In this document: in pieces, positions 45,535 to 54,616 of the stretch
Position numbering within the stretch: position 1 is the stretch's first letter
How the letters are laid out: every line of letters begins with the position of its first letter
Assembly (NCBI RefSeq): GCF_038449125.1
Contig: NZ_CP151800.1
Location: forward strand, 3,320,406-3,384,405
Direction of reading: 5' to 3'
Source: Kosakonia sp. BYX6
GTDB taxonomy: Bacteria; Pseudomonadota; Gammaproteobacteria; Enterobacterales; Enterobacteriaceae
Length of the DNA stretch: 64,000 bases
Made by a program: the position numbers and the translations under genes
Notes under the pieces: model-generated
The model's database searches: none
Seen by the model: the letters and a program-made list of their open reading frames with translations, nothing else
What the model was told of the DNA's origin: nothing

Positions 45535-46385
45535 TATTTCACCTCGCGGGAGAGCAGCTTCCACCAGGCATCAATCGTCGGGTTTTTCGCCAGCATCACA
45601 AAATCGATATCACCGTGCACTTTGCGCCAGCGGGCAGCCAGCGCCATCATGCGCACGGAATCCAGGCCGTAATCGATCAAGTTTTCGTCATTCATTGGCT
45701 CGTCGGACTCATCCAGCAGCGGCAGGATCAGCGCGCGCAGCGCGTCAACACTTCCCGGCACCGGCAGCAATTCCTGCGTCAGTACCACGCGCCCGGAACG
45801 CCCGGCGACATAGTTCAGCGACATTAAATGCTCTTCACGGCTGAAATCCGCCAGCGCATCGGCAACCATAAACGGCTTGATATCGCGCATGAAGGCATCG
45901 GTGGCGGTGGTCATGCAGCCGATGTGCGAATACACACCGGTGATGATCAGTTGATTGCGCCCGGTTTCTTTCAGCATCTGCTCCAGCGGCGAACGGTGAA
46001 ACGCGCTATAACGCCACTTCACCAGCACGGTGTCGGCTTCGTCCGGCGCCAGTTCGGCGACAATTTTCTGCTGCTCCGGCGACCGGGTTAAACCCGGTCC
46101 CCACATATCATTCAGCAAAGCGCGATCTTCATCGCTCTGCTCTTTCGGCTGCGCGGTGTAATACACCGGAATGTTGCGTTGCTTGCAGAACGTGCGCAGC
46201 GCGGCGATGTTCGCCACCACTTGCTGCATCATCGGGCAGTGATCGCCCCAGAAATTCACAAAATAGTCCTGCATATCATGAATCAGCAGCGCGGCGCGCG
46301 CGGGTTCAAACGGCCAGCTCACTTTGTTTTCCGGGATATCAGCCGCACCAGGCAGCGCGTAGCCCTGTAATTTTGGGATTGCCAT
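45534..46385 (-). CDS. entB: Isochorismatase / aryl carrier protein EntB
   Basis: Bifunctional: residues 1 to about 205 are the isochorismatase (D37 in [27 protein letters not shown]) and the C-terminal 75 or so form the aryl carrier domain whose Ser in [10 protein letters not shown] (S243) receives phosphopantetheine. 283 residues. It loads dihydroxybenzoate from EntE and passes it to EntF. The phosphopantetheinyl transferase gene entD is not in this window. Confidence 0.97.
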   Translation of the reverse strand: MAIPKLQGYALPGAADIPENKVSWPFEPARAALLIHDMQDYFVNFWGDHCPMMQQVVANIAALRTFCKQRNIPVYYTAQPKEQSDEDRALLNDMWGPGLTRSPEQQKIVAELAPDEADTVLVKWRYSAFHRSPLEQMLKETGRNQLIITGVYSHIGCMTTATDAFMRDIKPFMVADALADFSREEHLMSLNYVAGRSGRVVLTQELLPVPGSVDALRALILPLLDESDEPMNDENLIDYGLDSVRMMALAARWRKVHGDIDFVMLAKNPTIDAWWKLLSREVK

Positions 46386-46395
46386 CTCTTCTCCT

Positions 46396-48006
46396 TTACG
46401 CCGGTGCGCGTTGCGCCAACCACTGGCGTAATTGTTTCTTATCGACTTTACCGACCGGGGTCAGCGGTAGTGCTTCCAGACACTCCACGCGATCCGGCAG
46501 TTTGAATTCCGCGACGCCCTGCTCGCGCAGGAAACGGCGAATGTCCACCGCGCGCACTGGCGCTTTCACCACCAGGTAAGCGCAGCTTTTCTCGCCGAGC
46601 AGGCTGTCTTCCATGCTGACCAGCGCGGCGTGGATCACCGACGTATGGCGCAGCAGCAGGTTTTCTATTTCCTCGGCGGCAATCTTTTCGCCCCCGCGGT
46701 TGATCTGATCTTTTTCACGCCCCTGTACGGTGATGTAACCCTGCTCGTCAATGGCAATCAGATCGCCGGAGCAGTAAAAACCGTTTTCATCAAAGGCGCT
46801 GGCGTTGTGCTCCGGGCTTTTAAAGTAGCCGCGGAAGGTGTACGGCCCGCGCGTCATCAGGCGGCCTACGTGGCCTGGCGGCAGCACGTTGCCGTGTTCA
46901 TCCGCCACCCACACTTCATCATCGGGGCTCATGGGTCGTCCCTGGGTATTCATAATTCGCTCTATCGGGTCATCCAGACGGGTGTAGTTCACCAACCCTT
47001 CCGCCATGCCAAACACCTGCTGCAACTGGCAGCCAATATCCGCCGGAATACGCGCCGCCAGCGTGGCCGACAAGCGCGCGCCGCCAACTTGCAACAGCTT
47101 CAGCGAAGCCAGTTGCGCATTGCTGCCCCACTCTGTAATGGCCTGTAACCACAGGCTGACTGCCGGGGGAACCAGCGCGGTGACATTGATTTGGTGTTTT
47201 TCAATCAGCGGGAAGCAGAGCGTGGCGCTCGGATCCGCCGCCAGCACCACGCAGCCTTCGGCAAGAAACACGCCGAGCGCGCCTGGCGAACTCATCGGGT
47301 AGTTGTGTGCCGCCGGCAAGGCGCACAGGTAGCGGGTTTGCGCGTTGAATTCGCAAATCTCGTTACTGCGCACAATGCTGTACAGATAATCGTTATGGGT
47401 ACGCGGAATCAGCTTTGGCGTGCCGGTGCTGCCGCCGGAAAGCTGGAAAAACGCCACTTCATCGGCAGGCGTCGGCGTGGCGATAAAGTTATCCGCCGGG
47501 CGCGAAACCGCCTCTGCCAGCGCATGCTCGCCGTTATCACCGCGCAACAACGTCACGCGCAGCGAGGTGTGTTCGGCGACAAAGGTGTTAAGAAAATCGT
47601 CATTGGCAAACAGCGCGTGTTCGCGATCGGCAATCAGCAGCGCGGGTTCGATCTGCGTGGCATAGGCATTCAGTTCGCTGCGTTGATGGCTGAACAGCGC
47701 GTTAACCGGCGCGACGCCGATTTTGAGCAGCGCAAAGAGCGTGATGTAAAACTCCGCCACATTGCCCAGTTGCACCAGCGCGGTTTCCCCGCGATGGATC
47801 CCCATCGACTGCAACGCGCAGGCCAGGTTATCCGAAGCTGCGTTCAACTGGCGATAGCTCAATTCCCACTCGCCGTCGATAACGGCAACTGTTTCGCTGT
47901 GCGCATGGCGGGTCAAAATATCGCTGAGTGGCAAATCCTGCCAGTAGCCCTTTTCACGGTAACGCCGGGCGAAATCCTCCGGCCAGCGGTTAAAAGGAAT
48001 GGTCAC
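46396..48006 (-). CDS. entE: 2,3-dihydroxybenzoate-AMP ligase EntE
   Basis: Adenylates 2,3-dihydroxybenzoate and transfers it to the EntB carrier Ser. 536 residues, the E. coli length, GTG start behind AAGGAG. Adenylation core motifs: [21 protein letters not shown] (P-loop), [11 protein letters not shown], and the C-terminal Lys in [13 protein letters not shown]. 10 bp from entB and 9 bp from entC. Confidence 0.97.
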   Translation of the reverse strand: MTIPFNRWPEDFARRYREKGYWQDLPLSDILTRHAHSETVAVIDGEWELSYRQLNAASDNLACALQSMGIHRGETALVQLGNVAEFYITLFALLKIGVAPVNALFSHQRSELNAYATQIEPALLIADREHALFANDDFLNTFVAEHTSLRVTLLRGDNGEHALAEAVSRPADNFIATPTPADEVAFFQLSGGSTGTPKLIPRTHNDYLYSIVRSNEICEFNAQTRYLCALPAAHNYPMSSPGALGVFLAEGCVVLAADPSATLCFPLIEKHQINVTALVPPAVSLWLQAITEWGSNAQLASLKLLQVGGARLSATLAARIPADIGCQLQQVFGMAEGLVNYTRLDDPIERIMNTQGRPMSPDDEVWVADEHGNVLPPGHVGRLMTRGPYTFRGYFKSPEHNASAFDENGFYCSGDLIAIDEQGYITVQGREKDQINRGGEKIAAEEIENLLLRHTSVIHAALVSMEDSLLGEKSCAYLVVKAPVRAVDIRRFLREQGVAEFKLPDRVECLEALPLTPVGKVDKKQLRQWLAQRAPA

Positions 48007-48015
48007 TGAGACTCC

Positions 48016-49191
48016 TTAGTGCAAACCAAAAGCGTTCAACATGGTGGTCAATTTGACGCCGGTTTCGCGCCACTCGCCCAACGGCGAAGAGGCAGGAACA
48101 ATGCCGGCGCCGGCAAACAGGCGGACGTTGTTGTTGTGGATCCGCGCACAGCGAATGGTGACCACCCATTCGCCGTTTCCTTCGGCGTCGCACCAGCCGA
48201 CAATCCCGCCGAACAATTCACGATTGAACGGTTCCAGTTCGGCGATCAATTTTTTCGCCACCTCATGCGGGAAGCCGCTCAACGCAGGCGTCGGGTGTAA
48301 CAGGCAAGCGAGTGTTAAGGCGTTTTCACCCGCCAGCGCGGTGCCTTCGATGGGCGTGGCTAAGTGCCACAGCGTCGGCGTGGTCACCAGTTGCGGCGAA
48401 TCCGGCAATGTCAGTGACTGGCTGCGCGGTGCGAGCACGGTTTTCATCGCCTGCGTAACCAACGCGTGTTCATGGCGATCTTTAGCGGACGCCAGCAGTT
48501 TATTGCCCGCTTCACGATCGAGCATGTCATCAGGCTGGCGACGCGCGGAACCGGCCAATGGCAGCGAACTGAAATGCTCCTGCTCTTTGCGCAGTAACAG
48601 TTCCGGGCTGGCGCCTAACAGCGCGCCGCCATCTGGCAGCGGCACGTGGAAATTGAAACTGGCGGGGTTCTGGGCGATCAAGCGCTCCAGCAACACGCCG
48701 CTGTCGATGGGGCTGTCGGTGGCAATCTCAATCAGTCGCGAGAGCACCACTTTGTCGACTTCCGGCGTCGCAGTTTTTGCCGCGCCCTTCGCCACCATCT
48801 GCATGAATGCGTCCTGGCCTGGGATCTCTTTTTGCGCTTTCACATTTGGCATCGCGCCGCTGTTGAAGTAGCGCGCAGAGCGTTGTTTCGCCGGGCGGGA
48901 AAAGGTTTGCCAGCTTTGCGGGATAAACAGCGCAGACGGCTGCGTGGTGTCGAACGGGATGGCGCCGACCATCACCGGGTTAGCGATGCCTTGCACTTTT
49001 GCGTCGGCAAAGGCTTGCGCCAGTTTTTGCTGAAACGCGCTTTCCTGCGCGTCGCCGCCTGCGGCGGGTTCAGAAAAACGCGCAACGCACCCGGAGGTGG
49101 TGAAACTGCGGTACGGCGACATAAAGAAAAATTGGTCAGCGGCCAGCGTCTTCACAGACTGCTGGAGATCCTCAGCCAATGACGTATCCAT
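48016..49191 (-). CDS. entC: Isochorismate synthase EntC
   Basis: Mg-dependent conversion of chorismate to isochorismate, first step of enterobactin synthesis. 391 residues from MDTSLAEDLQQSV, exactly the E. coli length and start; the frame is open 5 codons earlier. Chorismate-enzyme signatures: VDKVVLSRLIEI, PLAGSARRQPDD, HPTPALSGFPHE, ELFGGIVGW and the C-terminal VRLFAGAGIVPASSPLGEWRET. First gene of entCEBAH, controlled from the Fur-boxed gap with fepB. Confidence 0.97.
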   Translation of the reverse strand: MDTSLAEDLQQSVKTLAADQFFFMSPYRSFTTSGCVARFSEPAAGGDAQESAFQQKLAQAFADAKVQGIANPVMVGAIPFDTTQPSALFIPQSWQTFSRPAKQRSARYFNSGAMPNVKAQKEIPGQDAFMQMVAKGAAKTATPEVDKVVLSRLIEIATDSPIDSGVLLERLIAQNPASFNFHVPLPDGGALLGASPELLLRKEQEHFSSLPLAGSARRQPDDMLDREAGNKLLASAKDRHEHALVTQAMKTVLAPRSQSLTLPDSPQLVTTPTLWHLATPIEGTALAGENALTLACLLHPTPALSGFPHEVAKKLIAELEPFNRELFGGIVGWCDAEGNGEWVVTIRCARIHNNNVRLFAGAGIVPASSPLGEWRETGVKLTTMLNAFGLH

Positions 49192-49220
49192 ATCATCCTC
49201 CGGCAATGATAAAGTGAATT

Positions 49221-49239
49221 AAGAATGATTATCATTTTT
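49221..49239. promoter_or_regulatory. Fur box, entC side
   Basis: AAGAATGATTATCATTTTT agrees with the 19-bp Fur consensus at 14 positions, 30 bp before the entC start. Confidence 0.85.
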
Positions 49240-49334
49240 GTTTTGAGCGGTAAGATAAAAAGTTATTGCCGTGGATGTCAACAGCAGAATCTCCTCCCGC
49301 ATCGCTAAAACTTGCATCTGCTTAGGTCAACGAT

Positions 49335-49353
49335 GAAAATGAGAAGCATTAAC
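49335..49353. promoter_or_regulatory. Fur box, fepB side
   Basis: GAAAATGAGAAGCATTAAC agrees with the Fur consensus at 15 of 19 positions. It ends 24 bp before the fepB start. Confidence 0.8.
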
Positions 49354-49377
49354 CTCAACAGAAACAGGACTCGACAC

Positions 49378-50337
49378 GTGAAATTCCCTTTTTGGTGCCA
49401 TAAACACGTAGTGTTATTGGGCATTTTGGTTTTAGGACTTAACTCAGCCTGGGCGGCTGACTGGCCTCGCCAGGTCACCGACAGCCGCGGTACGCACCAA
49501 CTGGAAAACCAGCCGCTGCGCATTGTATCCACCAGCGTAACTCTGACCGGATCGCTGCTGGCGATTGACGCGCCGGTGATCGCCAGCGGCGCCACCACGC
49601 CGAATAACCGTTTCGCCGACGATCAGGGCTTTCTGCGTCAATGGGGCGATATCGCCAAACAACGCAACGTTGCGCGTCTTTACATCGGCGAGCCAAATGC
49701 CGAAGCCGTTGCCGCGCAAATGCCGGATTTGATCCTCATCAGCGCCACCGGCGGCGATTCTGCGCTGGCGTTGTATGACCAGCTTTCCACCATCGCACCG
49801 ACGTTAGTCATCAATTACGACGACAAAAGCTGGCAGGCGCTGTTAACCCAGTTAGGCGAAATCACCGGCCATGAAAAACAAGCAGCCGCACGAATCACCG
49901 AATTCAATCAACAGCTTGCGACGGCAAAAGCGCGTATGAAGTTGCCCCCGCAGCCGGTCACTGCGTTGGTGTATACGCCCGCGGCACACGGTGCCAACGT
50001 GTGGACCGATGATTCCGCGCAAGGCAAATTGATGCAGCAGCTAGGCTTTGCCCTCGCGCCGCTGCCGGCCAATTTGCATGCCAGCCAAAGCCAGGGCAAA
50101 CGTCATGACATTGTGCAGCTTGGCGGCGAAAGCCTGGCCGCCGGGCTAAACGGCGAAGCGTTGTTCCTGTTTGCCAGCGATCAAAAAGATGCCGATGCGC
50201 TCAACGCAAACCCGCTGCTGGCGCACATTCCTGCTGTGCAGAACAAACGGGTTTACGCCCTGGGCGCAGAAACGTTCCGCCTGGATTATTACAGCGCGAC
50301 CCGCGTGTTGCAGCGGTTGTCCCAATTGTTTGGTTGA
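49378..50337 (+). CDS. fepB: Ferric enterobactin periplasmic binding protein FepB
   Basis: Carries ferric enterobactin from FepA to FepDGC. 319 residues from a GTG ([15 protein letters not shown]) preceded by CAGGA; earlier in-frame ATGs would place coding sequence over the Fur box and give an over-long N-terminus. Signal peptide ends at [10 protein letters not shown], and the mature protein is close to E. coli FepB ([39 protein letters not shown]). Type III binding-protein fold. Divergent from entC; followed by a REP unit and convergent entS. Confidence 0.95.
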   Translation: MKFPFWCHKHVVLLGILVLGLNSAWAADWPRQVTDSRGTHQLENQPLRIVSTSVTLTGSLLAIDAPVIASGATTPNNRFADDQGFLRQWGDIAKQRNVARLYIGEPNAEAVAAQMPDLILISATGGDSALALYDQLSTIAPTLVINYDDKSWQALLTQLGEITGHEKQAAARITEFNQQLATAKARMKLPPQPVTALVYTPAAHGANVWTDDSAQGKLMQQLGFALAPLPANLHASQSQGKRHDIVQLGGESLAAGLNGEALFLFASDQKDADALNANPLLAHIPAVQNKRVYALGAETFRLDYYSATRVLQRLSQLFG

Positions 50338-50345
50338 GTATTTAC

Positions 50346-50377
50346 TGCCGGATGCCGCTGCGCTTATCCGGCCTACA
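50346..50377. repeat. REP element between fepB and entS
   Basis: GCCGGATGCCGCTGCG / CTTATCCGGCCTAC unit between two convergent genes. Confidence 0.85.
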
Positions 50378-50380
50378 ACA

Positions 50381-51616
50381 TCATGCGCCGGGCTGCATCT
50401 GGCGAAAACGCCGCAGCTCGCCGAGCATGACTACCAGCACCACGCCAATCATCGCTAACACCAGCCCGCTGATACTGGCCGACGCGACAGGCGTCATTAT
50501 CGACCCCATCGCGCCTAACAATGCCGCGCCGATGGCATCGCCCGTCACGTTTTGCGCCGTCCATAAACCATTAATGCGCCCGAGCATCGCTTCCGGCGTC
50601 TGGGTTTGCAGCAGGGTGTATTGCAACAGCGAACTCACGGCGGTGAGCCAACCGCACAGCGCCAAAAACACCACGCCGAGCGGCCAGACGGGCATCAAAC
50701 TAAACAGGCCGATGGCGATAAATGCGCCGACGCTGGTCACCAGCATAATCACGCCGGGACGCTCGCTCTGCGCCAGCTTGCCGCTGGTCAGCGCGCCGAT
50801 TGCCGCACCCAGCGGCAGCGCGGCATACAGCAAACCGATTTCGGCTGCCGACATATTCCAGCCCATCGCCAGCGCCGGATATAACACGCGCACAGCGCTG
50901 GCCATCGTCAGCAATCCGCCGAGCAGCGCAATGCCGCCAATCAACGGGTTACGCAGCAGAAAATGCAGCGCGGTCATCAGCGATTTCAGGGGATGTTCGC
51001 GAGGTTGCGGCGGTGGCGGTAACGCCGGCAGGCTGAGTAACGGCAGCAGCGTGATAAACGTCCCCGCCGCCGCCAGCCCGTAGTTCCACACCACGCCGCC
51101 AGAGGCTAACAGCAGCCCGCCGCACAGCGGTGAAATCACCGAGCCGAGGCGCACGGTGAGCATGGTGATTGCGCCCGCCTGCATCAGATTTTCACGCCCG
51201 ACCAACGCGGGCGTCGCCGCCAGCAAGGCCGTAACGCCAAGCGCGCCGAAGAAACCGTCCCACAGGCCGAGAAGATAAATCGCCGCCAATGAAGGTTCCG
51301 GTAACAACGCGTTCAGGCTCAGGCCAATAAAGCCCACGCCGCAAGTTGAACGCGCCAGCAAAATTAATTTTTTACGTTCAAAACGATCCGCCAGCACGCC
51401 GCCGAGCATCAGGCCAACAAACATCGACCCGCCAGTCAGCGTCACCGCCAAGCCCACTTGCCAGCTCGAGTGGGTCATCGTCTGGATTTGCACCGGCACG
51501 GCAACGCCCAATAACCCCAGCGATAAAATCGAGATAAAACGCGCCAAAAACACCGCGCGATACGCCGGATGCGTGCGCAGCAGGCTCAGGTTCAACAACC
51601 AGGATTGTTGCTTCAT
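50381..51616 (-). CDS. entS: Enterobactin exporter EntS
   Basis: Major-facilitator inner-membrane pump that moves newly made enterobactin to the periplasm. 411 residues from [29 protein letters not shown]; the upstream extension of the frame overlaps the Fur site and is not membrane-like in the family sense. About 12 helices, with the MFS loop [18 protein letters not shown]. Divergent from fepD. Confidence 0.96.
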   Translation of the reverse strand: MKQQSWLLNLSLLRTHPAYRAVFLARFISILSLGLLGVAVPVQIQTMTHSSWQVGLAVTLTGGSMFVGLMLGGVLADRFERKKLILLARSTCGVGFIGLSLNALLPEPSLAAIYLLGLWDGFFGALGVTALLAATPALVGRENLMQAGAITMLTVRLGSVISPLCGGLLLASGGVVWNYGLAAAGTFITLLPLLSLPALPPPPQPREHPLKSLMTALHFLLRNPLIGGIALLGGLLTMASAVRVLYPALAMGWNMSAAEIGLLYAALPLGAAIGALTSGKLAQSERPGVIMLVTSVGAFIAIGLFSLMPVWPLGVVFLALCGWLTAVSSLLQYTLLQTQTPEAMLGRINGLWTAQNVTGDAIGAALLGAMGSIMTPVASASISGLVLAMIGVVLVVMLGELRRFRQMQPGA

Positions 51617-51688
51617 CACAACACCTTGTAATACATACTTTCTGTGTCCATTCTCAGGCCGCGCATGGTAACATAACAAAACAAGATC

Positions 51689-51713
51689 GATAACGATAAT
51701 TACTATCATTATC
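51689..51713. promoter_or_regulatory. Overlapping Fur boxes between entS and fepD
   Basis: Two 19-mers offset by 6 bp, GATAACGATAATTACTATC (51689-51707) and GATAATTACTATCATTATC (51695-51713), each agree with the Fur consensus at 16 positions. They lie between divergent start codons. Confidence 0.93.
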
Positions 51714-51729
51714 AAGTTTGGGACGTGTT

Positions 51730-52734
51730 ATGTCGTTTTCTGCTTCCCCGGCGCGGGTACTGATTCTCGCTGGATTATTGATACTGCTTGTTGTCGCCGC
51801 TGCACTCAGCATGTTTATTGGCGCAAAACCCATGCCTGCATCCGTGGTGATCGACGCCCTTTCCGGCGTCTGCCAGAGCGCGGATTGCACCATCATCCGC
51901 GATGCCCGCCTGCCACGTACGCTGGCGGGTTTACTCGCAGGCGGCGCGCTGGGCATTGCCGGTGCGCTGATGCAAACCCTGACCCGCAATCCGCTGGCCG
52001 ATCCCGGTCTTTTGGGCGTTAACGCTGGCGCCAGTTTTGCCATTGTGCTCGGCGCGGCGCTGCTTGGCGTGACGTCCCCCATCGAACAATTAATGCTCGC
52101 TTTTTGCGGCGCGCTGGCGGCCTCGTTATTGGTGGCGTTTACCGGTAGCCAGGGCGGCGGGCAACTTAGCCCGGTACGTCTGACGCTGGCGGGCGTTGCG
52201 CTCACCGCAGTGCTGGACGGCCTCTCCAGCGGCATTTCGCTGCTGGATGCCGACGTCTACGATCAATTGCGTTTCTGGCAGGCCGGTTCGCTGGATATTC
52301 GCACCTTACAAACCCTGAATGTGGTGCTGATCCCGGTGCTGCTGGCGGCAGGTATCGCATTGATGTTAAGCCGCTCGCTAAACAGCCTGAGCCTTGGCAG
52401 CGATACCGCCACGGCGCTCGGCAGTAAAGTGGCGCGCACTCAACTGCTCGGTTTATTGGTGATTACCGTGCTGTGCGGCAGCGCTACGGCGGTGGTCGGC
52501 CCGATTGCCTTTATCGGCCTGATGATGCCGCATTTGGCGCGTGGCCTGGTCGGTGCGGATCACCGTTGGTCGCTGCCGGTGACGCTGATTGCCACCCCTG
52601 CCCTGCTGTTGTTCGCCGATATTATCGGACGCGTGATTGTGCCCGGCGAACTGCGCGTGTCGGTGGTCAGCGCCTTTATCGGCGCGCCGGTGTTGATCAT
52701 GCTGGTGCGCCGCGCGCGCGGAGGTGGCTTATGA
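51730..52734 (+). CDS. fepD: Ferric enterobactin ABC permease FepD
   Basis: FecCD-family inner-membrane permease, 334 residues as in E. coli. Signatures: GGALGIAGALMQTLTRNPLADPGLLGVNAGASFAIVLG and VVGPIAFIGLMMPHLARGLVGADHRWSLP. Forms the heterodimeric channel with FepG. Starts 17 bp after the Fur boxes; the ATG of fepG overlaps its stop. Confidence 0.96.
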   Translation: MSFSASPARVLILAGLLILLVVAAALSMFIGAKPMPASVVIDALSGVCQSADCTIIRDARLPRTLAGLLAGGALGIAGALMQTLTRNPLADPGLLGVNAGASFAIVLGAALLGVTSPIEQLMLAFCGALAASLLVAFTGSQGGGQLSPVRLTLAGVALTAVLDGLSSGISLLDADVYDQLRFWQAGSLDIRTLQTLNVVLIPVLLAAGIALMLSRSLNSLSLGSDTATALGSKVARTQLLGLLVITVLCGSATAVVGPIAFIGLMMPHLARGLVGADHRWSLPVTLIATPALLLFADIIGRVIVPGELRVSVVSAFIGAPVLIMLVRRARGGGL

Positions 52735-53723
52735 TGGCCCCGTCCCGCCGCTTGCTCGGCAGTTGCCTGTTGATGGTGCTCATCGCGTTGTTGCTGGCGG
52801 TCTGGAGTTTGCGCAGCGGCGCGGTCACGCTGGAGTTTTCACAAGTTATTAATGCATTGACCGGCAATGCGCCGCGCGCAATGCACCTGGTGGTAATGGA
52901 GTGGCGTCTGCCGCGTGTGCTAATGGCGTTACTGATCGGTGCGGCGCTTGGCGTCAGCGGCGCGATTTTCCAGTCGTTAATGCGCAACCCGTTAGGCAGC
53001 CCGGATGTGATGGGCTTCAACACCGGGGCGTGGAGCGGCGTGCTGGTGGCGATGGTGCTGTTTGGTCAGCATTTAACGGCCATTGCGCTGGCGGCGATGG
53101 CGGGCGGCATTCTCACGTCGCTGGTGGTTTGGTTGCTCGCCTGGCGCAACGGGATTGAAACCTTCCGCCTGATTATTGTCGGCATTGGCGTGCGCGCCAT
53201 GCTGGTAGCGTTCAACACCTGGCTGTTATTGAAAGCGTCGCTGGAAACAGCGCTGAGCGCCGGGTTATGGAATGCCGGTTCGCTCAACGGCCTGACCTGG
53301 GCGAAAACCATGCCTGCCGTGCCGATTATTTTGTTGATGCTGGTGTTTGCCGCACTGCTGGCCCGCCGTATGAGGCTGCTGGAGATGGGCGATGACAGTG
53401 CCTGCGCGCTGGGCGTCAGCGTTGAGCGCTCGCGCTTAATGTTGATGCTGGTGGCGGTGTCACTCACGGCGGCGGCCACCGCGCTCGCCGGGCCGATTTC
53501 GTTTATCGCGCTGGTTGCGCCGCATATTGCGCGGCGGGTGAGCGCCACGGCGCGTTGGGGGCTAACCCAGTCGGCGCTGTGCGGCGCGTTGTTGTTGCTG
53601 CTGGCGGATATGATTGCCCAGCAAGGATTTACGCCTTATCAGTTGCCGGTCGGCGTGGTGACCGTCAGCCTCGGCGGTATTTACCTTATCGCCTTGTTAA
53701 TTCAGGAGTCTCGCAAGAAATGA
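52731..53723 (+). CDS. fepG: Ferric enterobactin ABC permease FepG
   Basis: Second permease subunit, 330 residues, equal to E. coli FepG. The ATG overlaps the fepD stop (ATGA) and is preceded by GGAGG; the frame upstream of it is only a shadow of fepD. Signatures: LGVSGAIFQSLMRNPLGSPDVMGFNTGAW and LAGPISFIALVAPHIARRV. Confidence 0.96.
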   Translation: MMAPSRRLLGSCLLMVLIALLLAVWSLRSGAVTLEFSQVINALTGNAPRAMHLVVMEWRLPRVLMALLIGAALGVSGAIFQSLMRNPLGSPDVMGFNTGAWSGVLVAMVLFGQHLTAIALAAMAGGILTSLVVWLLAWRNGIETFRLIIVGIGVRAMLVAFNTWLLLKASLETALSAGLWNAGSLNGLTWAKTMPAVPIILLMLVFAALLARRMRLLEMGDDSACALGVSVERSRLMLMLVAVSLTAAATALAGPISFIALVAPHIARRVSATARWGLTQSALCGALLLLLADMIAQQGFTPYQLPVGVVTVSLGGIYLIALLIQESRKK

Positions 53724-54520
53724 CCGATTCATCCTGCCGTTTGCGCGGCGAAGCGTTAACCCTCGGCTACGGCAAAAAAATTGTCGCTGAGCAGTTGAGC
53801 GTTACCATTCCCGACGGCCATTTCACCGCGATTATCGGCCCCAACGGCTGCGGAAAATCGACGCTGTTACGCACGTTGAGCCGCCTGATGCCCCCGTCGC
53901 AGGGGCATGTTTATCTGGATGGCGAGCAGATTCAGCGCTTCGCCAGCAAAGAGGTGGCGCGGCGTATTGGTTTGCTGGCGCAAAATGCCACCACGCCGGG
54001 CGATATCACCGTGCAGGAGCTGGTGGCGCGCGGGCGTTATCCGCATCAGCCGCTGTTTACCCGCTGGCGCAAAGAGGATGACGAGGCAGTAAAACGGGCG
54101 ATGAAAGCCACTGGCGTGGAAAGCCTGGCGAACCAGAGCGTCGATACGCTCTCCGGCGGGCAACGCCAGCGGGCGTGGATCGCGATGGTGCTGGCGCAGG
54201 AAACGGCGATTATGCTGCTCGACGAGCCGACGACCTGGCTGGATATCAGCTATCAGATCGATCTGCTGGAGCTTCTGAGCGAACTCAACCGCGAGCAGGG
54301 TTATACGCTGGCGGCGGTGTTGCATGATTTGAACCAGGCCTGCCGCTACGCCACGCATTTGATTGCGCTGCGCGACGGCAAGATTGTGGCGCAAGGCGCG
54401 CCGAAAGAGATTGTCACCGCCGAGTTGATCGAAGCGGTGTATGGATTGCGCTGCATGATCATCGACGACCCGGTGGCGCATACCCCGTTGGTAGTGCCGT
54501 TAGGGCGCAGCGGTGCGTAA
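53720..54520 (+). CDS. fepC: Ferric enterobactin ABC transporter ATPase FepC
   Basis: 266-residue ATPase driving FepDG: Walker A GPNGCGKST, Q-loop LLAQNATTPG, signature LSGGQRQRAW, Walker B IMLLDEPTTWLD, H-loop VLHDLNQACRYATH. The start overlaps the fepG stop. The E. coli gene that follows, fepE, is not found here: a pair of REP units and then entF come next. Confidence 0.96.
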   Translation: MTDSSCRLRGEALTLGYGKKIVAEQLSVTIPDGHFTAIIGPNGCGKSTLLRTLSRLMPPSQGHVYLDGEQIQRFASKEVARRIGLLAQNATTPGDITVQELVARGRYPHQPLFTRWRKEDDEAVKRAMKATGVESLANQSVDTLSGGQRQRAWIAMVLAQETAIMLLDEPTTWLDISYQIDLLELLSELNREQGYTLAAVLHDLNQACRYATHLIALRDGKIVAQGAPKEIVTAELIEAVYGLRCMIIDDPVAHTPLVVPLGRSGA

Positions 54521-54535
54521 CCCGGTTCGTAATTC

Positions 54536-54616
54536 GTAGGCCGGATAAGCGTTTTACGCGCCATCCGGCGATCGAAGCCGCATTTGGCCATTCGCCGGAT
54601 GGCGGCTACCGCCTAC
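54536..54616. repeat. REP pair between fepC and entF
   Basis: Units at 54536-54570 and 54592-54616. The second one runs up to the entF stop codon on the opposite strand. Confidence 0.85.
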
